Positions 30,753 through 38,821 of a stretch of 38,844 nucleotides of DNA are shown in pieces (position 1 is the first letter of the stretch; each line of letters begins with the position of its first letter). Below the pieces are notes generated by a model. It saw nothing but the letters and a program-made list of their open reading frames with translations, made no database searches and was not told the DNA's origin. This stretch comes from VRUE01 sp035260485 (GTDB taxonomy: Bacteria > Actinomycetota > Thermoleophilia > Solirubrobacterales > 70-9), in assembly GCA_035260485.1 (NCBI GenBank), contig DATFVC010000001.1:1-38844 (forward strand), in the 5' to 3' direction. The position numbers and the translations under genes are program-made.

Positions 30753-32555
30753 ATGGCGGTCTGGAGGCCAAGAATCGTCGTCGGGGCAGCGCTGGCCTCC
30801 GGAGTCGCCGCACTCGGGTTGATCCAGGCGAGCCAGAACGGCGGCTCGAAGCAGGCCCCCGGGACCTACGCGACGGCGGAACGAGGTGTAGTCGACACGA
30901 CGGTCGGTGGCGTCGGACACGTGATGACGCTGACCGGAGCGGCGCTGGTCTCAGTGCCGTCGTCCTCCTCGAGCGGCGCAAGCACCGGTGGCGTGGTGGG
31001 TGGATCCGCTGTAGGCGCCGGCACCTCCCCCGGAGCCGCTGCAGGCACGAGCTCCGTCGCCGCCCCCTCGACCGGCGGCAGCGGCGCCGCGCCCGCTGAC
31101 GCGGTCTTTCCGACCGTCGCCGGTCACGTCTCGCGCCTTCTCGTGCACCAGGGAGACAAGGTCTCACCGCGGGTCAACCGGTTGTGAGGATCTCTGACGG
31201 CGGCGCGACCGTGGGTACCGTGCTGCAGGCCCACAACGAACTTGCCACTGCCGGTCTCGAATTAGCCCAAAAGAGGGTTCGCGACTCGCTTCTCGGGCCG
31301 CCGCCGACGCTGGCAGAGCGGAGGGCCGGGCAACAAGCAATCGTCACGGCAAAGACCACGCTGCGCGACTTGGCGGCGTCGCCTCCCCCGGCCGAAGTCG
31401 CCGCGGCTCGCTCTGAGCTCGCCAGGGCGGTCGCCGAACTGCACAGCTCGCGGGCGAGCTCGGGTGCGATCGGGGCGGCGGAACTCGCGGTCACGACGGC
31501 GCAGCAGCACCTGCAGACGCTCACCGGTGCGCCAGACCCGGCCGAACTGGCGGCGGCGCAGCTCGAAGTCGCGAACGCGCTGCTGGCGCAGCAGAGCCTC
31601 CCGACCGAACCGACCCCCGTCGAAAGCGCCGCGGCGCAGCTGGCAGTGAACGCGGCGCAGCAGAAGCTGAACCAGCTCATCTTCCCGCCCGCAGCCGCGG
31701 TCAGCGCCGCGCAGGGAGAGCTCGCGAAGGCCGAACTCGATCTGCAGGCGCTGTTGGCGACGCGCCAAGGCAGCGGGCTCTCCGCGCAGCGCGCCGCGGT
31801 GGTGGCGGCGAGATCCCGGCTGGCGCATCTGCGACCGACCGAAGCCGTGATCGCCACCGCCCAGTCGGAAGTGCGAAGGGCCAGGGCCGATTTGGCGGTT
31901 CTGCGACAGCGCGGAGCTCCGGCGAGCGCGATCGACCAGGCCCTCGCGCGGCTGAAAGTCGCGGTAAGCCGGCAACGCCTCGCCCTTGCGCAGCACCTCG
32001 CCGGGCAGCTGACCGTGCGGGCGAGAACCTCGGGGACGGTGACGAGCGTGCTGACGACCGCGGGGGCGGCCGTGGATCCGACGACGCCGCTGATGCGCGT
32101 TCAGGACCTCGGGAATCTGGTCGTCGCGCTCGAACTCAGCGAGTTCGACGTGGCGCACGTGCGGGTCGGGGAGCTGACGAGAGTGAGCGTCGATGCCCTC
32201 GGAGGACGCCAGGTGAAGGGCCGCGTGATCGAGGTGTCACCGACCGGCACCGAATTGGGGGGGGGTTGTCAACTTCCCGGTCACCATTGCGTTGAAGATG
32301 GCAGGCGGCGCCAACGTCCGGCCGGGCATGAGTGTAAGCGCCAGAATCGTGACTCAGATACGGCGCAACGTCGTCCGCATCCCGTCTGCCGCGGTCGGCG
32401 GGGGAAACCGGCCCGCGGTGATGGTGCGCGAGCCGTCCGGCAAGCTGGCTCGGAGCCGCGTCGAACTCGGGCTGGAAGGTCCGAAGATGGTCGAAGTCCG
32501 CTCCGGGCTGCGAGCGGGCGAGCGGGTCCTCGTCCCTGCCGGTGGCGCGGAATAG
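30753..32555 (+). pseudogene. MacA/HlyD-type efflux adaptor gene with two frameshifts
   Basis: Three pieces in frames 0, +2 and 0 make one membrane-fusion protein. Part 1 (30753-~31170): a membrane anchor (VVGAALASGVAALGLIQA), a Gly/Ser-rich insert and the lipoyl-like half VFPTVAGHVSRLLVHQGDKV ending at SP. Part 2 (~31170-32265): GQPVVRISDGGATVG continues the motif, followed by a very long Ala/Gln-rich coiled coil (~200 residues) and the second lipoyl half and barrel strands. Part 3 (~32266-32555): VVNFPVTIALKMAGGANVRP, GMSVSARI and the C-terminus LRAGERVLVPAGGAE. The first break is +2 (or -1) at 31165-31172, the second +1 in a run of nine G (32257-32265; eight would restore frame). The sum is zero. 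The downstream ABC genes are intact, so these may be sequencing or assembly errors, a recent inactivation, or a slippage switch. Confidence 0.75.
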
Positions 32556-32573
32556 CGGCGGACGGCCGCCGCC

Positions 32574-33293
32574 ATGGTCGACCAGGTCATCGAGACGCAG
32601 AACCTTCGCAAGCTCTTCGACTCGGGCTCCCTCAGCGTGGCGGCCCTGGCTGGCGTGGACCTCGTCGTCGAGCCGGGCGAGTTCCTTGCGATCATGGGGC
32701 CGTCGGGGTCAGGGAAGTCGACGCTGCTCTCGATCCTCGGCTGCCTCGAGCGCCCGACCGAAGGCAGCTACCGACTCGCCCGCGAAGAGGTCGCGGGCTT
32801 CGACGAGCGCAAGGCGGCGCGTGTCCGCCGCGAGCGCATCAGCTTCGTCTTTCAGGCTTTCAACCTGCTGCCGCGATCGACCGCGTTGCAGAACGTCGAG
32901 CTGCCGCTGATCTACGCTGGCGTCGGTCGCCGAGAGCGCCGCGGGCGCGCCATCGAGGCGCTCGCGGCCGTTGGCTTGGACGATCGCGGCGATCATCTCC
33001 CAAGCCAGCTCTCCGGCGGACAGCAGCAGCGGGTCGCCGTGGCCCGGGCGATAGTCACCCGACCAGACGTGCTTCTGGCCGACGAGCCCACCGGCAACCT
33101 CGACTCCAAGAGTGAGGCCGAGGTGCTGGGCATCCTCGAGCAGATCCACACGCAGGGGGCGACGATCGTGATGGTCACCCATGCCCGCGAGGTCGCCGGC
33201 CAGGGCACGAGGATCGTTCACATGCTCGACGGGGAGATAGAGCTCGACGAGCAACTCGACCTCCCGGCCGTGGAAGCGCCGTCGGCGCCATGA
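32574..33293 (+). CDS. MacB-type ABC transporter ATPase
   Basis: 239 residues. Walker A GPSGSGKST, Q-loop SFVFQAFNLLPRSTALQNVE, signature LSGGQQQRVAVARAI, Walker B VLLADEPTGNLDSKS with catalytic Glu, and H-loop VTHAREVA. The LolD/MacB group pattern ('EPTGNLD') is clear. With the adaptor gene before and the permease after it forms a three-part export system for macrolide-like, peptide or lipoprotein substrates. Overlaps the permease start by four bases (ATGA). GCCGCCGCC-rich DNA precedes its start and no ribosome-binding site is obvious. Confidence 0.92.
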   Translation: MVDQVIETQNLRKLFDSGSLSVAALAGVDLVVEPGEFLAIMGPSGSGKSTLLSILGCLERPTEGSYRLAREEVAGFDERKAARVRRERISFVFQAFNLLPRSTALQNVELPLIYAGVGRRERRGRAIEALAAVGLDDRGDHLPSQLSGGQQQRVAVARAIVTRPDVLLADEPTGNLDSKSEAEVLGILEQIHTQGATIVMVTHAREVAGQGTRIVHMLDGEIELDEQLDLPAVEAPSAP

Positions 33294-34501
33294 GCCTCTA
33301 CGAGCACCTCCACCTCGCCCTGCAGGCAATCCGGGCGAACTGGTTGCGGAGCCTGCTGACTGCGCTGGGCGTGATCATCGGCGTCGCCTCTCTCGTCGCG
33401 CTGACCGCGATCAGCGCCGGCGCCCGCCGCAGCGTCGCGAACGAGCTTCAGCGCCTCGGTCCCAACATCATCCTTCTCGACGGCGAGTTCGTGCCCCTCC
33501 CCTCCGGCGAACTGAGCGCCACCGATCGAACCCTGACGCCGGGCGACCTGGCGGCGGTTGCCCAGATCCCCTCCGTGACCGCGGTGGCGCCTCGTCAGAC
33601 GGTCGAGGGGATGACGATCTCCGCCGGGCGCATCGCGACCAGTCCCTTCCTCACCGGGCTCACCCCGCTCTACGAGCAGATCCACAACTACGCGCCGGCA
33701 GAAGGGCGGCTGCTGACCGCCGCCGATGACCGCTTCGGGCGCGAGGTGATGGTGCTCGGCCCCCATCCCGCCAGCGTTCTCTTCCCGAGCAGGAGCCCGA
33801 TCGGGCAAAGCGTCCGTGTGCTCAACCGCGAGTTCACCGTCGTCGGCGTCTACGCCCACAAGGGCAGCCTCGGCTCCGAAACCCTCGACAACAGCGCCTT
33901 CATCCCGATGACGGTTGCCAAGCGGGTGCTCTTCGGTGGCGAAAACGTGCACGGCGCCGACGTCCAGGTCGCGACCCAGGCCGCCGTGGAACCGACGATG
34001 GAAAGGATCGACGAACTGCTCTTCTTGCGCCACCACATCGGTCCCGGCCACCCGGAAGACTTCTCGACCGAAGACCAGGCGACGATCATCACCGCGGCCG
34101 AAGCGGCAACCTCGACCTTCCAGACCCTCACCCTGGCCTTGGGCGCGATCGCTCTGATCGTCGGCGGGATCGGGATCATGAACATCATGCTCGTGTCGGT
34201 GACCGAGCGCACGCGTGAGATCGGCATCCGCAAGGCGCTCGGCGCCGAGCCTGGGCGAATCCAAGCCCAGTTCCTGGCCGAGGCCCTGGCACTGTGCTCG
34301 GCCGGGGGTCTGATTGGGATCGTGGTCGGCGTGGGGGCGTCGCGGATGATCAGCCGGCTGGCGGGCTGGCAGACCTCCGTCGCTCCCGAGTCGCTGGTGA
34401 TCGCCTTCGCCGTCGCGCTCGGCGTGGGCCTCTTCTTCGGCTACTACCCGGCCCGGCGTGCGGCCCGCCTGCCGCCCGCGGTGGCGATGCGCTACGACTG
34501 A
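33290..34501 (+). CDS. MacB-type ABC transporter permease (FtsX-like)
   Basis: 403 residues. An N-terminal membrane helix (SLLTALGVIIGVASLVALTA), a large extracytoplasmic MacB-PCD-like domain (residues ~45-275) and the three C-terminal FtsX helices (LALGAIALIVGGIGIMNIML, LCSAGGLIGIVVGVGASRMI, SLVIAFAVALGVGLFFGYYP) with the intracellular ERTREIGIRKALGAEPGRI loop. The order and sizes equal MacB permeases without fused ATPase. Ends with the PAVAMRYD tail typical of the family. Confidence 0.92.
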   Translation: MSLYEHLHLALQAIRANWLRSLLTALGVIIGVASLVALTAISAGARRSVANELQRLGPNIILLDGEFVPLPSGELSATDRTLTPGDLAAVAQIPSVTAVAPRQTVEGMTISAGRIATSPFLTGLTPLYEQIHNYAPAEGRLLTAADDRFGREVMVLGPHPASVLFPSRSPIGQSVRVLNREFTVVGVYAHKGSLGSETLDNSAFIPMTVAKRVLFGGENVHGADVQVATQAAVEPTMERIDELLFLRHHIGPGHPEDFSTEDQATIITAAEAATSTFQTLTLALGAIALIVGGIGIMNIMLVSVTERTREIGIRKALGAEPGRIQAQFLAEALALCSAGGLIGIVVGVGASRMISRLAGWQTSVAPESLVIAFAVALGVGLFFGYYPARRAARLPPAVAMRYD

Positions 34502-34604
34502 TTCAGCCCGCAGGGACGAGCTGCTCGCGCAGCTGTCGGGCTGGATTTGGACTGCCCCGGTTTCGACGACCCAACGGCTGGGTCGCAAGACTCCGGTAAC
34601 AAAA

Positions 34605-34663
34605 CGGGGCAGCCAGGACTCGAACCTGGAATCGCCGGTTTTGGAGACCGGTGCCTACCCGTA
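34605..34663 (-). other. tRNA-Trp 3'-part fragment (site e, candidate att site)
   Basis: On the minus strand this reads as a tRNA-Trp from the D-loop to the 3' end: anticodon stem CCGGT/ACCGG with loop CTCCAAA (CCA), T-arm CCAGG TTCGAGT CCTGG and acceptor 3' strand CTGCCCCG. The 5' acceptor strand and first D-stem half are absent, so it is not functional. Bases 34605-34649 recur exactly at 38707-38751. It is followed by TCTAGCAAGCC (34673-34683). Confidence 0.8.
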
Positions 34664-34708
34664 GAAAATCGTTCTAGCAAGCCAAAACAGACCCATTTAG
34701 AGGCCCAG

Positions 34709-34726
34709 GGGAATGCGAGGGGGAAT
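34709..34726 (+). repeat. Paired hexamer, 12-bp period (right of tRNA-Trp fragment e)
   Basis: GGGAAT at 34709-34714 and 34721-34726, followed by GAAA. The first copy starts exactly 36 bp after the start of the TCTAGCAAGCC motif, the same distance as at the right-hand copy. Confidence 0.45.
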
Positions 34727-34812
34727 GAAAATAGACCTTCCCGTCGACATCCAGGACGCCGCCGGAGGTCAGTTGCCAAGACAGGAAGAAGATGCGTAGA
34801 GCGACGCTCGGG

Positions 34813-35850
34813 CTATGCCAAGGAGGCAACCTCGAAACCAAGCGTGTCGGCGAGATCAGAATCGAAGCGGAGCTCGGGGAACTGAGCGTTTAGGACGTCG
34901 CAGCTCTCAAACCAGACCAGAATCAGGCAAACCACGAGGTGCGAAAGCGTTGCCGGAGTCGCACCCACCGAGGCAGCGTGGCTCTTGAGCAACTTTTCCG
35001 CACCCGACTCTTGCAGGGCAGATTCCAGTAGCCGTCGGGTGCTGAGACCAACGGTTGTGAGCGCGTCATTTACGACTTTCTCGACATGACCCACCGAGAC
35101 AGGCAGGACTGGGGCAGCGGTGCGAAGGCTTGCGCCCCCGGGACGCAATGCCTCCAAGCAGGCAATCAGACGAGCTGCGTCGAAGGGCTCGTCCTCGTCT
35201 TGACCGCTTTCGTAGGCCGCGCGGTATTGGTCGATCAGCGTCGCCCGCAATCCGCGCATATCGATAAACGCCTGATCGAGCGTCTCCAGACTGCCTGCGA
35301 TCGCAGCAAAGCGCCGCTCCAAAGGCTTTGGAAACGCGATCCCAGACTTGTACTTGATCTCGTGATCGACTTCGGCCCAGGCGTGCTGCAGAAGGCTCCT
35401 GACTTGGATCTCAAACCAGCTGCGTCCAAGCACCTTGGTGATATTGGCATCGCTCTCGTGCAGCCGCGCGACCAAGTGGATCGAGCGGTAGTCGAAGACC
35501 TTTGCCTCCAGTTCCTCAAATTTGTCGTAGGACTCCTCCTTGTCGATCTCAAAGGCGGGAGCAAGAATCTCCGCAGCCGCTTCGGCATCGTCGGGGTACT
35601 GGGTAATGGCACGCACCCCGATCAAGTCCTTGACCTGCTCACCGGGATTCAGGTACTGCTTGCGACGCAACTTGTCGAGGAGAGAGTGCGGATCCTTGGC
35701 GCGGGACTCAATCGTCTGAACTCCGCGGACCTTTCCCCGAAGCAGATCCGCGACAACCTCGCGCGCCTCTAGGGCCGCCGCCTCAAATTCCGTGATCGAG
35801 TCCTTGTAGCTCTCAAAGAATTGAAGCGTTGAGTTAGGTAGCAGGGACAC
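34813..35850 (-). CDS. Stand-alone RelA/SpoT-type nucleotidyltransferase (toxSAS-like candidate)
   Basis: 345 residues. The synthetase domain lies at ~25-210: TIESRAKDPHSLLDKLRRKQ, DLIGVRAITQYPDD (metal-binding Asp), the G-loop DYRSIHLVARL with the base-stacking Tyr, and EIQVRSLLQHAWAEVDHEI with catalytic Glu. There is no HD hydrolase, TGS or ACT domain; instead ~130 residues of helical C-terminus without recognisable family. Single-domain RSH enzymes include alarmone synthetases and toxic SAS that pyrophosphorylate tRNA or make (pp)pApp in phage defence. GTG start at 35850, 13 bp after the DUF262 stop, hence cotranscribed with it. It lies between two tRNA-Trp fragments. Confidence 0.87.
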   Translation of the reverse strand: MSLLPNSTLQFFESYKDSITEFEAAALEAREVVADLLRGKVRGVQTIESRAKDPHSLLDKLRRKQYLNPGEQVKDLIGVRAITQYPDDAEAAAEILAPAFEIDKEESYDKFEELEAKVFDYRSIHLVARLHESDANITKVLGRSWFEIQVRSLLQHAWAEVDHEIKYKSGIAFPKPLERRFAAIAGSLETLDQAFIDMRGLRATLIDQYRAAYESGQDEDEPFDAARLIACLEALRPGGASLRTAAPVLPVSVGHVEKVVNDALTTVGLSTRRLLESALQESGAEKLLKSHAASVGATPATLSHLVVCLILVWFESCDVLNAQFPELRFDSDLADTLGFEVASLA

Positions 35851-35863
35851 AGCCCGTGCAGCT

Positions 35864-36868
35864 TCAGCCGGAGAGGACGTCGATGAGGATCGAGATCCTC
35901 GTCAGCCTCGGACGCAGGTTGTCGGTCTGGCGGCTAGCGGCAATCAGGTAGCGGGAGCCTTCCTCCGGCACTCGCTTCAGGCTCAGGCGGCGCTCGAACT
36001 CACGCAGGTACTCGCCCGCCTCCTCGGGATCGAGGTCGACCGAGCCGCTACGGAGCTTTTGCTGTGCCAGAGCTCCGATCAGCGCGTAGAGGTCGACCGG
36101 CTTGCGGAAGCGGCTGCGCTCGAGATCGGGCAGCGCTGACTCGATCCAATCCAAGTAGATCTTGAGCTTTCGCTCGACCGCAGCACCATCTTTGAACGAC
36201 TTCTGGTACTCGCCGTAGTAGAGATCGATTGCCTCCTTCTTATCCTGAGGCCCCTCGATAAGCAGGATCGTCAGCTCAGCGGCAAACTCCACCGCGCGCA
36301 TCCGGGCGAGCTGCGTCGGCGTGAAGATCTTTCTCTCGCGCCAGATGTCCCAGGCACCGATTCGCTCGACGAAGTCATAGAAGGCACCTTCCTCGCGTGC
36401 ATGACGCAGCTCCTGCGGCGAGAGCCGAACCACGTACTTGTTCATCCGAACGAAAAGGTCCTTGATGTCGCGATCGGTGTATCCCGACAGTTCCTCGACA
36501 ACAAAGTCGTAGTTCAGGATCTGGTCCCGCAGGCGCTCCGGCAGTGCCGAAAACTTGCGTTTTTCGAGCTTTTTCCCGCTGACTTTGGCCAGCGCGTAGC
36601 GGTCGTCGAGAAACTCGAACACGGCCCGCAAGCGCTGCTGACCGTCGATCACCCTGTAAGCGGGGCGGCCGGTCTGCGCTGAGGTATGGCGTTGCATGAA
36701 GATCTGGGGAATCGGCTTGTTGGCGATGATGGTGTCGATCAGATATGCCTTGGCCGCCCGGGGCCAGACGCTGTTGCGCTGAAACTCTGCGGCGAGATCG
36801 AGCTGGCCGTCGTCATAGAGCTGACGTAGCAGGCCAATGTCCTTGGTGGTGGTTCTCCTTGAGTTCAC
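35864..36868 (-). CDS. DUF262 domain protein (ParB-like/GmrSD N-domain fold)
   Basis: 334 residues. Diagnostic motifs: AAEFQRNSVWP (F-Q-R-x-x-V-W) and YRVIDGQQRLRAVFEFLDD (D-G-Q-Q-R), the ParB/Srx-type nucleotide-handling core, then helices with FVRMNKYVVRLSPQELRHA. DUF262 forms the N-terminal part of the GmrSD type IV restriction system, but the HNH DUF1524 partner domain is absent, both in this gene and next to it. The start is GTG at 36868: TAGGTT (36875-36880, minus strand) is six bases upstream, so leaderless. First gene of an operon with the RelA/SpoT enzyme. Confidence 0.87.
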   Translation of the reverse strand: MNSRRTTTKDIGLLRQLYDDGQLDLAAEFQRNSVWPRAAKAYLIDTIIANKPIPQIFMQRHTSAQTGRPAYRVIDGQQRLRAVFEFLDDRYALAKVSGKKLEKRKFSALPERLRDQILNYDFVVEELSGYTDRDIKDLFVRMNKYVVRLSPQELRHAREEGAFYDFVERIGAWDIWRERKIFTPTQLARMRAVEFAAELTILLIEGPQDKKEAIDLYYGEYQKSFKDGAAVERKLKIYLDWIESALPDLERSRFRKPVDLYALIGALAQQKLRSGSVDLDPEEAGEYLREFERRLSLKRVPEEGSRYLIAASRQTDNLRPRLTRISILIDVLSG

Positions 36869-36982
36869 AAATCGAACCTAATGCATTCTCAATACCGAGG
36901 AGCCCCAAACGCTGAGGCCGGCACCATCGAGAACGGCTCCGTGGGCTGAACCAAACGCCGTTGGGACTGCTAAATACTCTCC

Positions 36983-37987
36983 ATGGCAGGGGAGCCCGAC
37001 GGGACGCTCTTCGACTGGAGAGACATCGCCACTTCGCACAAGTGGGACACCCTGCTGCTCGGCAACGGAATGAGCATCAACATATGGGAGCCGTTTGGGT
37101 ATCGAAAGCTGTACGACCGTGCGAAGTTCGGCGATCTCTCGGCACGGGATCGAAAGCTGTTTTCTTCGACCCAGAACTTCGAGCGGGTGCTCGCCGACCT
37201 TCTAACTGCAATCAGGGTCAACGACGCGGTCGGCCTCGACACAAAGCCCTTGCTTGAGCGATATCGCAACATCCAGCTGGCACTTGTCCACGCGGTGCGA
37301 GAGGTCCATCTCAAGCTCAATCGCGTTCCCCGCGCAACCCGCGAAACCATCAGCGACACGATGAAGCAGTTCGAGTGGGTCTTCACGACGAGCTACGACC
37401 TGCTCGCCTACTGGGCGATGGCGGCGGCGGGCTTCGAGCCGTTTATGGACCACTTCCGCTATCGGGGCCGGTGTGAGTTCGACCCCACCCGGGCCACGGT
37501 CCCTTCCAACCGGATTCCGGTCTACTTCCTCCACGGGGCACTTCATCTCGTCGTGGGCAGTTCAGGCGCCACCTGGAAGTTGAGACAAACCGATCTCGAC
37601 ACCATCCTCGACCAATTTGGAAAGCCGATCACGGGCGATCCTGAGGCGCGGCCACTACTCGTCACCGAGGGCTCTGCCGCCGACAAGCTCGCCGCCATCG
37701 AGGACAATGTCTATCTCTCACATGCTCTCGAGCGACTGAGAGGACGGGCCCTCCCCCTTGTCGTGTTCGGTAGCAGTCTGAGCGAGCACGACTCTCATCT
37801 AGCCGAGGCTTTGAGCGAGAACCCCAACCGACCAGTTGCGATCTCAATGCTTCCTGCGTCCAAGAAAGAGCTCCTGGCGAAGCAAGTCGACATCTCGGGG
37901 CGCCTTGAGGCGAATTCTCTGCTCTTCTTCGATGCGACTTCGCACCCGCTAGGCAATCCCGCCTTGGCGGTTGCGGGGAATCCTTAG
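36983..37987 (+). CDS. SIR2-like (DUF4917) protein
   Basis: 334 residues. Rossmann-type start WDTLLLGNGMSINIW (G-N-G), then NFERVLADLL, the central FTTSYDLLAYW, FLHGALHL with the conserved His and the late VVFGSSLSEHDSHLAEAL. This is the DUF4917 branch of SIR2-like NAD-binding proteins. Many SIR2-type defence effectors degrade NAD+ on phage sensing; whether this one does is not known. Where such enzymes often show T-T-N-Y-D, it has T-T-S-Y-D, so activity should not be assumed. ATG at 36983 lies in the 114-bp divergent gap to DUF262. Its stop lies two bases from the convergent DUF2188 stop. Confidence 0.83.
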   Translation: MAGEPDGTLFDWRDIATSHKWDTLLLGNGMSINIWEPFGYRKLYDRAKFGDLSARDRKLFSSTQNFERVLADLLTAIRVNDAVGLDTKPLLERYRNIQLALVHAVREVHLKLNRVPRATRETISDTMKQFEWVFTTSYDLLAYWAMAAAGFEPFMDHFRYRGRCEFDPTRATVPSNRIPVYFLHGALHLVVGSSGATWKLRQTDLDTILDQFGKPITGDPEARPLLVTEGSAADKLAAIEDNVYLSHALERLRGRALPLVVFGSSLSEHDSHLAEALSENPNRPVAISMLPASKKELLAKQVDISGRLEANSLLFFDATSHPLGNPALAVAGNP

Positions 37988-37989
37988 GG

Positions 37990-38220
37990 CTACGCCGCGG
38001 CCCGCTTCCTTGGCCGCGAAACCTTGCTCGCGTCGACGACCTTGCCGGTGCGATTCAGGATCCGTATCTCGCCTCCGCCTTCCTGGCGGATCAACTCTCG
38101 CGCGGTTTTGACGGCGTCAGCCTTCGTGGCGCCGTGCGCGGTCGCACGCCGATGGCCCTCTCTGACCACATCCCAGCCTCTTCCGCTGGTTGCTTTCTTC
38201 ACGTAGCGCGTATTTTTCAT
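37990..38220 (-). CDS. DUF2188-type small basic protein
   Basis: 76 residues: strand NTRYVKKATSGRGWDVVREG, then HRRATAHGATKADAVKTARE, and a strand GGEIRILNRTGKVVDASKVS, ending with a basic tail. This is the beta-alpha-beta pattern of DUF2188, a short family found beside toxin-antitoxin and mobile genes; role unknown. AAGGAG six bases before the ATG at 38220 gives an independent start although the frame is open upstream through the HicB-like gene. Confidence 0.8.
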   Translation of the reverse strand: MKNTRYVKKATSGRGWDVVREGHRRATAHGATKADAVKTARELIRQEGGGEIRILNRTGKVVDASKVSRPRKRAAA

Positions 38221-38260
38221 CCGGATCTCCTTATGACCATCTTCTAGCGCTGACCCTACG

Positions 38261-38520
38261 TTAGCCGTCGGCGGATCCGTCACCGCCCGGGCGGTCCCAT
38301 ACCGGCAGCGAAACCCTGCGACGAACGACGCCCATGTCGATCGACCTCCCGTTTCCCGGAGTCCCTCGACGTAAAGGCCTATCGCCTCGCTGGCGTTGGC
38401 CATCGCGTCGTTGAAATCGCTGCCCTGGGTATGCAAGCCCGGGAGATCGGGGGCGTAGACGTGGTAGCCCCCATCATTCTGCGGCTCAAGCACAAGCTCT
38501 ACCTCGTTGAGATTGCCCAT
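38261..38520 (-). pseudogene. HicB-like antitoxin gene, probably frameshifted
   Basis: Minus-strand ATG at 38520 opens MGNLNEVELVLEPQNDGGYH, VYAPDLPGLHTQGSDFNDAM and ANASEAIGLYVEGLRETGG, the HicB partial RNase H fold. After residue ~62 the main frame gives an unlikely tail and runs without a stop into DUF2188, whereas shifting frame by one base near 38352 gives SIDMGVVRRRVSLPV, the usual HicB-type ending, and a stop at 38261. So one base has probably been lost in a G-run. No HicA partner is seen next to it; DUF2188 takes that place. Confidence 0.6.
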
Positions 38521-38558
38521 CGCGCCTTGCCGTCTAGCTTGCCAGAGCCCGACGACGA

Positions 38559-38576
38559 GGGAATGCCCAGGGGAAT
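38559..38576 (+). repeat. Paired hexamer, 12-bp period, with TCTAGC motif
   Basis: GGGAAT at 38559-38564 and 38571-38576, followed by GAAA; TCTAGCTTGCC at 38533-38543 resembles the TCTAGCAAGCC motif. No tRNA fragment precedes this copy, so it may be a left-over end of an earlier insertion. Confidence 0.4.
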
Positions 38577-38706
38577 GAAAGGGTCGGTCGATTGCCCAAT
38601 TGACGCCTGTGCGACCCGGTGCGACCCGACTCCGAGACCGCGCGCTCAGCGGCTCGACATTCCCCTGGTGAAGCCAAATTTCTGGCTCCAGGAGCGGGAT
38701 AGAGAG

Positions 38707-38751
38707 CGGGGCAGCCAGGACTCGAACCTGGAATCGCCGGTTTTGGAGACC
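38707..38751 (-). other. tRNA-Trp 3'-half fragment (site f), direct repeat of 34605-34649
   Basis: 45 bases identical to 34605-34649: acceptor 3' strand, T-arm, variable loop and the anticodon arm with its CCA anticodon. The match ends at the 5' side of the anticodon stem. Together the two copies bound a 4.1-kb segment as a perfect direct repeat. TCTAGCAAGCC follows at 38786-38796. Confidence 0.85.
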
Positions 38752-38821
38752 ATGCACCCGGCGGAATTTGTGGCCGATTTGGCTCTCTAGCAAGCCAAAT
38801 CTTCTCACTCCCGATTCATTA

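Noticed and set aside
29667..30920. N-terminal extension of the carboxylase frame to 944 codons
   Set aside because: The extra ~418 codons are antisense to the YihY gene and His/Arg/Asp-rich; the 526-residue version from GTG 29666 has the normal family length.
34605..34663. Functional tRNA-Trp
   Set aside because: The 5' acceptor strand and half of the D-stem are absent in both copies; they are fragments.
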